Part shown: positions 1-5,836 of the stretch, one piece after another | Numbering within the stretch: position 1 is the first letter of the stretch | How the letters are laid out: each line of letters begins with the position of its first letter | Source of the DNA: Actinomycetes bacterium | Lineage (GTDB): Bacteria > Actinomycetota > Thermoleophilia > RBG-16-64-13 | Length of the DNA: 6,514 nucleotides | Reading direction: 5' to 3' | Assembly (NCBI GenBank): GCA_021815245.1 | Contig: JAKAHF010000145.1 | Coordinates: forward strand, 1-6,514 | Notes under the pieces: model-generated | Seen by the model: the letters and a program-made list of their open reading frames with translations, nothing else | Databases searched by the model: none | Told to the model about the DNA's origin: nothing | Translations under genes and position numbers: made by a program

Positions 1-2
1 TC

Positions 3-1304
3 GAGATCGACCCCAAGAACATGCACGCGGTCGTCGAGCCGTTCGTGACCATGTACCAGTTGCTCGATGCCGCCGGCAAGCAGGGCTTCTACGTGGGCAA
101 GCCGGGCGTGGGCTACAGCGCCGCGGTCATCTCGCTGGCCTGCTGCCATCAGGAGATGACCATCTCCCAGCTCTACACGAGCGGATACGGCCGCAACGTG
201 CTTGGCTGTGAGTGGGTGCTTCCCACCGGCGACGTTTTGAACTTGGGTACCGCCAACCGCGACGGCGGCTGGTTCTCGGGCGACGGACCGGGCTTCAGCC
301 TGCGGAGCATCCTGCGGGGGCGCGCAGGGGCCAACGGCGGCCACGGCGTGATCACCAAGTGCTCGGTGAAGCTCTATCCCTGGTACGCCGATGCGCCCAC
401 CCAGTATGACCTGGTCAGGCAGCCCGGCGAGGCTATCTCGGCCGCTCAGATCGAGAGGGTGCCCGACGGCTACCGGGTGAACGTGCTCACCTTCCCCGAC
501 ACCGAGAGCATGATGAGAGCGGCTCGCGACATCGGCCACGCCGAGATCGCCTGCATCGTCGCCCCCGCCTATCTCAACACCGGCTTTCACCAAGAGGGCA
601 ATGACGAACAGTGGGCCAAGATGATGGCTTCGCCACCCGATCCTGACAAGATCGCGCGAACGGTGCCCGTGTTCGTCAACGGCCATTCCGTCCGCGAGCT
701 CGAGTACAGGGAGAAAGCCGTTCTGGCCGCCATGGAGAAGTGGGGCGGCTATCTCGATCCCGTCTGGAACAACGAGAAGGTGAAGGCCCAGATCTTCATG
801 TACCAGATCTGGTCTACCGGCGTGCAGTTGCGGCCTACGGGCGACTTCATGCTGTCGACCCAGGGCACCGACGGCGGCCTCGAGTCACAGCTGAAGTACC
901 GTGCGATCGAGTTCGAAGCGCTCAGACCCTTCGTCGAGGCCGGTGACACCGTCCATCCCAACATGGGTATGTCGTACCGCCCCATGGAGCACTTCTCCCT
1001 GGGCTTCTCGGGCGGCATCGCCATGGGCATCGACCCCTGGGATCCCGTGTCGGCGGCGGCCGCCAGGAAGTATATGGACATCGTCTACGACCCCGACGGA
1101 CCCTGCCGCAGGTTCGGCTACACGAACCGCGGGGCCATGATGCAGGTGGAGGATGTCGAGCACATCCACGAGAGGTGGGGCCCCATGTACGACCACGCCG
1201 ATCTCTGGCTGCAGAAAGTGAGGAACATGCTCGATCCCAACCGGGTGGCCGATTGGTCGGCCTACATTCCGCCTGAATACAGCACCAGCAAGAAAGGAGA
1301 CTAG
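3..1304 (+). CDS. FAD-linked oxidase, GlcD-like (5'-truncated)
   Basis: The C-terminal about 434 residues of an FAD-binding oxidoreductase of the GlcD/FAD-linked oxidase family (COG0277, PCMH-type FAD fold). The reading frame is open to the left edge (EIDPKN precedes the first ATG at 21), so the ATG at 21 is internal and roughly 100 N-terminal residues are missing. Visible family marks are AVVEP near the edge (the usual EPGV-type strand), GYGRNVLGCEWVLPTGDVL, GDGPGFSLRSILRG, and GGHGVITKCSVKLYPW, which matches the G(T/L)GIIT...LKLYP end of the FAD domain. The C-terminal LDPNRVADW matches the LDP motif closing this family. Such flavoproteins oxidise 2-hydroxy acids or related alcohols and pass electrons to Fe-S partners; the exact substrate here is unknown. 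It is 2 bp upstream of the SDR gene and co-oriented with a downstream protein carrying GlcF-like domains. Confident on family, not on substrate. Confidence 0.88.
   Translation, partial: EIDPKNMHAVVEPFVTMYQLLDAAGKQGFYVGKPGVGYSAAVISLACCHQEMTISQLYTSGYGRNVLGCEWVLPTGDVLNLGTANRDGGWFSGDGPGFSLRSILRGRAGANGGHGVITKCSVKLYPWYADAPTQYDLVRQPGEAISAAQIERVPDGYRVNVLTFPDTESMMRAARDIGHAEIACIVAPAYLNTGFHQEGNDEQWAKMMASPPDPDKIARTVPVFVNGHSVRELEYREKAVLAAMEKWGGYLDPVWNNEKVKAQIFMYQIWSTGVQLRPTGDFMLSTQGTDGGLESQLKYRAIEFEALRPFVEAGDTVHPNMGMSYRPMEHFSLGFSGGIAMGIDPWDPVSAAAARKYMDIVYDPDGPCRRFGYTNRGAMMQVEDVEHIHERWGPMYDHADLWLQKVRNMLDPNRVADWSAYIPPEYSTSKKGD
1293..1299 (+). promoter_or_regulatory. Shine-Dalgarno for the SDR gene
   Basis: AAAGGAG lies inside the last codons of the FAD oxidase gene, 7 nt before the ATG at 1307. 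This strong site fixes the SDR start and implies translational coupling with the preceding gene, whose stop is only 2 bp from that ATG. Confidence 0.85.
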
Positions 1305-1306
1305 CG

Positions 1307-2095
1307 ATGTTGCTGAAGGATAAGGTCGCCGTCGTCACCGGGGGCGCCAAGGGTATGGGCAAGGGCATCGCCCTCAAGTTCGCGGAGGAAGGCTGCAAGG
1401 TCGCTATTCCCGACATCGACTTCCAGGCGGCTGAGGCCACGGTCGCCGAGATAGTCGCCAAGGGTGGAGAAGGCCTGGCGCTCAAGTGCGACGTTACGAG
1501 TATCGACCAGGTGCGCTCCGTGATCGAAGAGGTGGGCAACAAGTACGGCACGATCGACATCTTGGTGAACAACGCCGGCGCGATCGCCAAGCACATGAAC
1601 ATCGAGGACATGCCCGAAGAGACGTGGGACAGGGTGATGGCTCTCAACATCAAGAGCCACTTCCTCTTCTGCAAGTTCGTCGTCCCCTACATGAAGAAGG
1701 CCAGGTACGGCAAGATCATCGGCATTTCCTCCATAGGCGCCGTCCTGCCGCCGGCCCATGAGATCAACTACAACACCGCCAAGGGCGCAATCATGGCCTT
1801 CACGAACGATCTCGCCACCGCCCTCGCCCAGTACAACATCAACGTCAACTGCATACTCCCCGGCCCGATCAAGACACACTTCTACGACGAGATGTTCGGT
1901 TCAGCGTCGGAAGCCGAGCGAGAAGCGATATTCGCGAACATCGGCAAGAAGACCCCGCTCCAGAGGATGGGCACGTCCGAAGACATCGCAGGCGCCGCCC
2001 TCTTCCTTGCCTCGGAGTTGTCAGCGTACATCACCGGACATCCCCTGTATGTGACGGGTGGCCTGCCGCTGCAGCCCGCCGCACCGATTCACTAG
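1307..2095 (+). CDS. SDR family NAD(P)-dependent oxidoreductase
   Basis: A complete 262-residue classical short-chain dehydrogenase/reductase, the usual length for the family (FabG-like, about 250). The Rossmann nucleotide-binding motif TGGAKGMG is at residues 11-18. The acidic residue D36 at the end of the second strand suggests NAD(H) rather than NADP(H). The CDV motif is at 61-63 and NNAG at 88-91. The catalytic tetrad is N114, S142, Y155, K159 (YNTAK). The PGPIKT segment after strand 6 and the C-terminal YVTGG are also typical. It is presumably a soluble cytoplasmic enzyme interconverting an alcohol and a ketone of the pathway intermediate; the substrate loop gives no clear assignment. 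The start is set by the AAAGGAG site 7 nt upstream. Annotation as 3-oxoacyl-ACP reductase by similarity would be possible, but the catabolic neighbours argue against a fatty-acid synthesis role. Confidence 0.94.
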   Translation: MLLKDKVAVVTGGAKGMGKGIALKFAEEGCKVAIPDIDFQAAEATVAEIVAKGGEGLALKCDVTSIDQVRSVIEEVGNKYGTIDILVNNAGAIAKHMNIEDMPEETWDRVMALNIKSHFLFCKFVVPYMKKARYGKIIGISSIGAVLPPAHEINYNTAKGAIMAFTNDLATALAQYNINVNCILPGPIKTHFYDEMFGSASEAEREAIFANIGKKTPLQRMGTSEDIAGAALFLASELSAYITGHPLYVTGGLPLQPAAPIH

Positions 2096-2097
2096 AC

Positions 2098-2103
2098 AAG
2101 GGG
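2098..2103 (+). promoter_or_regulatory. Shine-Dalgarno deciding the MmgE/PrpD start
   Basis: AAGGGG sits 5 nt before the ATG at 2109. The same frame also has an ATG at 2058, but that would overlap the SDR gene by 38 bp and add a 17-residue Cys/Arg-rich leader unlike the family, so 2109 is preferred. Confidence 0.75.
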
Positions 2104-2108
2104 CTCGC

Positions 2109-3494
2109 ATGGCAAGCAGCGCAGGCACCGCCATCGATCGGATCGTCGCCACGATCGTGGAGACGGAGTTCGAGGGCATTGATCAAGAGACACTTGAGAA
2201 CGCAAAAGACCGCATCGTCGATACCGTCGGCTGTCTCGTCGGCGGTGCGGCCGACCCCAGCAATCCCGAACTGGTCAGGCTCATGCTTGACTACGGGGGC
2301 AAGCCTGAAGCCACGATTCTCATGTACGGCGGCAAGGTTCCCGCGGCGCATGCCGCCATGGTCAACTGCATCCTTTGTCGTTCGTTCGACTACGAGCCGG
2401 TGAGCCCGATCGTGGAAGACACCTTGTCCCCGGGCCACGTGTCGGGGACCACCGTGATGACAGCGCTCAGTCTGAGCGAGGCGGTCGGCGCCGGTGGGCG
2501 CGAACTGATCACCGCGATGCTGCTCGGCGACGATCTGGCGTCGCGGCTGCTCAACACGTGTGAATTCACGCTGGCCCTCGGCTGGGACGGCAACGGCACG
2601 GCGAACGCCATGGGGGCGACCGCCATAGCCGGACGCCTGCTCGGTCTCAACAAAGACCAGCTGAGGAACGCCTTCGGCCTTGTGCTCAGCCAGTTGAGCG
2701 GCAGCGCTCAGAACGTCACTGAGTGCACCACGGCGTTCAAGCTTCCCCTCGGCCTGTCCGCTAGGAACGCGATCTTCTCGGCACAATTGGCAGTCGCGGG
2801 CTGGACCGCTCCCAAGGACGCCTTGCTGGGCACGTTCGGATACTACGACCTGTTCACGAGCGGCATCCGCAACGAGGACCTGCTGACCAAGGACCTGGGC
2901 ACGAAGTTCTGGGGCGATAGGACCTTCAAGCCTTATCCGGCCTGCCGGGGCACGCACGGGGCGATCGACTGTGCCCTCGACATCGTTGGCAAACACGATC
3001 TCGACCCCGACAGCATCGAGAAGGCCACGCTGTATCTGCCGCCGGGCGCGCTGAACAACGTGCTCGCGCAGCCGTGGCAGCTTGGACCCTTCGCGCACGG
3101 CAACGCCATCTTCAGCTTCCGCTTCACGGTGGCCACCGCTCTACTGCATGGGGCCGTCAAGCCACGGCACTTCACTGAAGAGGCTCTGCGCGACCCCAAA
3201 GTGAACGAGATGATCGGCAAGATCGAGTTCTCCGACCTGCCCGCCGGCAAGAAGGCTATGACCCTCGTCGTGCGCACGAAGGACGGTCGCGAATACTCGG
3301 CCGAGAATGTGGTGGCCCGCGGTGACATCGCAGGCAATCCGTTGTCTCGCGACGAGCTGATGGAGAAGTTCTGGGACAACGTCGAGTTCGCCGGCACGCT
3401 CGAGAAGAGCAACGCGGACAAGCTGGTCGGGCTGCTGGGACGACTGGAAGAGTTGGACGACGTCACCGAAGTCACCCGGTTGCTGGTCCCCTGA
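2109..3494 (+). CDS. MmgE/PrpD family protein
   Basis: A 461-residue protein of normal length for the MmgE/PrpD superfamily, which includes 2-methylcitrate dehydratase, cis-aconitate decarboxylase and iminodisuccinate epimerase. The helical domain begins with ENAKDRIVDTVGC (residues 30-42). Family blocks follow: GHVSGTTVMTALSLSEA (109-125), GTANAMGATAIAGRLLGL (163-180), FKLPLGLSARNAIFSAQLA (210-228), FKPYPACRGTHGAID (273-287), GNAIFSFRFTVATALLHG (331-348) and GNPLSRDELMEKFW (409-422). By eye, K211, H283, D94 and H110 match conserved active-site residues. Positions usually His and Tyr in cis-aconitate decarboxylase-type enzymes appear to be D160 and F339, and the DDT-like motif reads DYEP. It therefore probably acts on a carboxylate other than methylcitrate or aconitate. 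It sits 13 bp after the SDR gene, in the same operon. Family certain, reaction unknown; prpD should not be assigned. Confidence 0.9.
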   Translation: MASSAGTAIDRIVATIVETEFEGIDQETLENAKDRIVDTVGCLVGGAADPSNPELVRLMLDYGGKPEATILMYGGKVPAAHAAMVNCILCRSFDYEPVSPIVEDTLSPGHVSGTTVMTALSLSEAVGAGGRELITAMLLGDDLASRLLNTCEFTLALGWDGNGTANAMGATAIAGRLLGLNKDQLRNAFGLVLSQLSGSAQNVTECTTAFKLPLGLSARNAIFSAQLAVAGWTAPKDALLGTFGYYDLFTSGIRNEDLLTKDLGTKFWGDRTFKPYPACRGTHGAIDCALDIVGKHDLDPDSIEKATLYLPPGALNNVLAQPWQLGPFAHGNAIFSFRFTVATALLHGAVKPRHFTEEALRDPKVNEMIGKIEFSDLPAGKKAMTLVVRTKDGREYSAENVVARGDIAGNPLSRDELMEKFWDNVEFAGTLEKSNADKLVGLLGRLEELDDVTEVTRLLVP

Positions 3495-3522
3495 TGGAGG
3501 CCCCGGGCGCAAGTATGAGATA

Positions 3523-3530
3523 GGGAGAGG
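3523..3530 (+). promoter_or_regulatory. Shine-Dalgarno for the membrane Fe-S oxidoreductase
   Basis: GGGAGAGG lies 9 nt before the ATG at 3540 in a 45-bp gap. No terminator-like hairpin is visible in the gap, so read-through from the upstream genes is likely. Confidence 0.7.
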
Positions 3531-3539
3531 TCTCGTCGG

Positions 3540-5708
3540 ATGACACCAACGTCAGACAGCTACCTTGGCATCCCAGGATACGTGCTCTTCTGGGTATTGC
3601 TCGCCATCGCGCTGGTCCTGTTCGTGCAGAGAATCGCACTTCTGGTGCGCCTTCTGAGACTGGGCAGGTCTGAGAACCGGTTCGACCGTCCGCTCCACCG
3701 TCTCGGCCGGATGCTGGCGATCCCCGTGTCGCAATCGAGCAACCTGAAGCACCTGTCGCTTCGCGACCTGGCCCCCCTGGGGCACGCCCTCATGTTCTGG
3801 GGGCTCGGCTTGTTTCTCATCGGATACGTGGTGTTCCTAGGTTTCGGAGCGGGTTTCGGGCTCTTCCCACTCATGAGCGGCAACGCCTTCGAGAGGACCT
3901 ACCTCTCCATCCTCGACATGGTCGGGATCCTGATCCTGGTCGCGATGATCGCCGTGATCGTCAAACGGTATGTCCTCAAGCCGGCACGGCTGCAGAGGCA
4001 AGAGAGCACCCTCGAGAAGGTCATCCAACCCGTGCTCATAACAGTCATCATCATCGTTGTCGTTCTGCACTACCTCCTCGAAGGCTTCGGCTATGCCGCG
4101 GCAGGCGTCGAGTATGGCTGGCCTCCCATCGGCATGGCGCTGGCGGGCGCTCTCGCGAACGCCGGTCTCGGCTCCGATGGTTTGACGACGGTGTTCACGA
4201 GCCTCTGGTGGCTCAACTACGTGGTGCTGCTGGCGGCGATGATCTACACGCCCCGCTCCAAGCACCTTCATCCCCTCTTTATTTTCCCCAACATCGCCTT
4301 TCGGAGCCTGGCCCCGAAGGGCACCCTCCGGCCGGTCGACCTGAAGGACACGGCCGCGATCAGAAGAGCCGAGATCGGGGATTTCACCTGGAAGCAACTG
4401 CTGGAGTCGTATGCCTGCACCTGGTGCGGCCGGTGCCATGTCGCCTGTCCCGCCCAGACGAGCGGCAAGGAGCTTTCGCCGCGCGAGCTGATACTCGGCA
4501 CCAAGGAGCATCTGCTGCATGCCGGCCCTCCAGTGCTCAAAGCGGGCAGTCGCCAGGCGCCGGTTTCGCTTGGAGCGGTGCCCGGCGGCGAGGGAGCACC
4601 CGGCGTTGACGATCCGGTCTCTCCGGCCTCTCCGGCCTTCATCGGCAGCGTCATCAGCGAAGATGCCGTCTGGTCGTGCACGACCTGCCGGGCGTGCCAG
4701 GAGGTCTGTCCCTCATACAACGAGCAGATGAGCACCATCGTCGATCTCAGGCGTCACCTGCAGATGATCACCACGACCGAGACCGGCCGCGAAACGCTCA
4801 AGAATCTCAGGGTGAGAAGCCACCCCTGGCGGGGCACCACCTTCGCCCGCACCGACTGGGCTGAGGGACTCGACGTCAAGATAGCCGGCGAGGACGGCCC
4901 GGCCGAGTACCTCTTCTGGGTGGGATGCACGCAGGCCCTCGAAGACCGCAACCTGAAGGTCGCCCAAGCCGTCGCGCGGCTGCTGAAGGAGGCCCGCGTC
5001 GATTTCGCCATCCTCGGTGAAGAGGAGATGTGCTGCGGCGACCCGGCCCGCCGTCTGGGGGGCGAGCACTTCTTCCAGATGCTGGTGGCGAACAACATCC
5101 AGCTTCTTGACAGCTACAACGTCAAGAAGATCGTGACCGCCTGTCCTCATTGTTTCAACACCCTGAAGAACGAATACCCGGAGTTCGGGGCCCGCTTCGA
5201 GGTCGTCCATCACAGCCAACTGCTTGCCAGCTTGGTCGCCGAGGGCAGGCTGACGATCGGTTCGGCCGGTCAAGAGACGATCACCTATCAGGATCCATGC
5301 TATCTCGGCCGCTACAACAACCTCTTCCAACCGGCCAGACAGTTGCTGCGGGGCATGCCTGGCAAGAAGTTGGTGGAGATGGAGAAGAACCAGGCGAACG
5401 CGTTTTGCTGCGGAGGCGGTGGGGGAAGGATGTGGCTGGAGGAGAGCGTGGGCACGAGAATCAACTCCTTGCGCTTCGCCGAAGCCACGTCTACCGGGGC
5501 TCAAGTGGTCGCAACAGCATGCCCGTTCTGTCTGCAGATGCTCGAGGATGCCGCCCGGAATGAAGACTCGAGCGGGTCGCCGGCGATCAAGGACATCGCA
5601 GAGATACTCGTCGAAGTCGTGGGCGCGGCTTCGACGTCACGATCGGAGGAAGCACTCTCAGACGATCAGCCTGCGCCCGTGACTGAAGGCAGGAAAGGAG
5701 CGCTATAG
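3540..5708 (+). CDS. Membrane-bound Fe-S oxidoreductase, EMO-like (NarI + 2x[4Fe-4S] + 2x CCG)
   Basis: A 722-residue fusion. Residues 1-240 form a NarI-like cytochrome b domain with about five membrane segments (near 12-35, 80-103, 122-143, 163-182, 217-236); H82, H177, H242 and H244 are candidate heme ligands. Two 4Fe-4S motifs follow: C293-C296-C299-C303P and C380-C383-C386-C390P, joined by a Gly/Pro/Ala-rich loop. Then come two complete CCG domains of the HdrD/GlcF type: C463, C498-C499, C535-C538, and C587, C623-C624, C661-C664. Residues about 695-722 look disordered. The architecture matches the membrane Fe-S proteins (former DUF224) that pass electrons from electron-transferring flavoprotein to menaquinone (EMO) in syntrophs and Geobacter. 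No EtfAB is in the window, and the visible flavoprotein partner is the GlcD-like oxidase, so donation from that enzyme is an alternative. All cluster ligands are intact. Confident on architecture; donor and quinone are inferred. Confidence 0.92.
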   Translation: MTPTSDSYLGIPGYVLFWVLLAIALVLFVQRIALLVRLLRLGRSENRFDRPLHRLGRMLAIPVSQSSNLKHLSLRDLAPLGHALMFWGLGLFLIGYVVFLGFGAGFGLFPLMSGNAFERTYLSILDMVGILILVAMIAVIVKRYVLKPARLQRQESTLEKVIQPVLITVIIIVVVLHYLLEGFGYAAAGVEYGWPPIGMALAGALANAGLGSDGLTTVFTSLWWLNYVVLLAAMIYTPRSKHLHPLFIFPNIAFRSLAPKGTLRPVDLKDTAAIRRAEIGDFTWKQLLESYACTWCGRCHVACPAQTSGKELSPRELILGTKEHLLHAGPPVLKAGSRQAPVSLGAVPGGEGAPGVDDPVSPASPAFIGSVISEDAVWSCTTCRACQEVCPSYNEQMSTIVDLRRHLQMITTTETGRETLKNLRVRSHPWRGTTFARTDWAEGLDVKIAGEDGPAEYLFWVGCTQALEDRNLKVAQAVARLLKEARVDFAILGEEEMCCGDPARRLGGEHFFQMLVANNIQLLDSYNVKKIVTACPHCFNTLKNEYPEFGARFEVVHHSQLLASLVAEGRLTIGSAGQETITYQDPCYLGRYNNLFQPARQLLRGMPGKKLVEMEKNQANAFCCGGGGGRMWLEESVGTRINSLRFAEATSTGAQVVATACPFCLQMLEDAARNEDSSGSPAIKDIAEILVEVVGAASTSRSEEALSDDQPAPVTEGRKGAL
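5694..5700 (+). promoter_or_regulatory. Orphan Shine-Dalgarno-like site
   Basis: AAAGGAG is identical to the site before the SDR gene and is likewise placed in the last codons of a gene. However, no ATG, GTG or TTG lies 5-12 nt downstream. The nearest TTG, at 5716, is 15 nt away. It may be chance, or the remnant of a lost downstream gene. Confidence 0.35.
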
Positions 5709-5781
5709 GTCATCTTTGTCGCGCCACTTCAGCGGTTGCACCATCCTGTAAACAACCACAGCATCTGAGACCGTCAAGCCG

Positions 5782-5813
5782 ATTGGCGTATTCAATGGGT
5801 AGGGCTAGCCAAT
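5782..5813 (+). promoter_or_regulatory. Inverted repeat upstream of dctP, possible operator
   Basis: The 128-bp gap at 5709-5836 holds ATTGGC at 5782-5787 and its perfect complement GCCAAT at 5808-5813, separated by 20 bp. An 8-bp palindrome, GGCTAGCC, lies at 5803-5810 and overlaps the right arm. The placement 24 bp before the DctP start would suit a regulator site. A TTGGCG at 5783-5788 could be a weak -35 element, but no good -10 follows at the right spacing. Confidence 0.3.
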
Positions 5814-5823
5814 ATGAAACAGC

Positions 5824-5829
5824 AAGGGG
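5824..5829 (+). promoter_or_regulatory. Shine-Dalgarno deciding the DctP start
   Basis: AAGGGG is 7 nt before the ATG at 5837 but only 1 nt before the in-frame ATG at 5831. The later ATG is therefore the likely start. It also gives a cleaner signal peptide beginning MKR instead of MDMKR. Confidence 0.7.
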
Positions 5830-5836
5830 CATGGAT

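Noticed and set aside
922..1674. Minus-strand open frame of 250 residues spanning the FAD oxidase/SDR junction
   Set aside because: It crosses two well-supported + strand genes, and its translation becomes Arg/Pro-rich without domain features.
2058..2108. Upstream in-frame ATG start for the MmgE/PrpD gene
   Set aside because: It would overlap the SDR gene by 38 bp and add a leader unlike the family. The ATG at 2109 has a well-placed AAGGGG site.
2031..3098. Long minus-strand open frame (355 residues) opposite the MmgE/PrpD gene
   Set aside because: It runs antisense across a gene with clear family motifs. The translation is Arg/Val/His-rich with no recognisable domain, as expected for a shadow frame in GC-rich DNA.
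3494..3523. Nine-codon open frame (ATG at 3494, overlapping the MmgE/PrpD stop)
   Set aside because: It is very short, has no ribosome binding site of its own and encodes nothing recognisable. It ends just before the Shine-Dalgarno of the next gene, so a leader-peptide role is possible but unsupported.
4620..4637. Tandem TCTCCGGCC duplication (encoding SPASPA) in the loop between the two 4Fe-4S motifs
   Set aside because: It is real but tiny, in frame and in a low-complexity loop. No functional meaning can be supported.
4713..5504. Minus-strand open frame of 263 residues opposite the CCG domains
   Set aside because: It is antisense to the intact Fe-S oxidoreductase, with no motif and no convincing ribosome binding site.
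5734..5757. Hairpin GGTTG/CAACC after the Fe-S oxidoreductase gene as a terminator
   Set aside because: The stem is only 5 bp with a 14-nt loop and no T-run follows, so it does not qualify as an intrinsic terminator.
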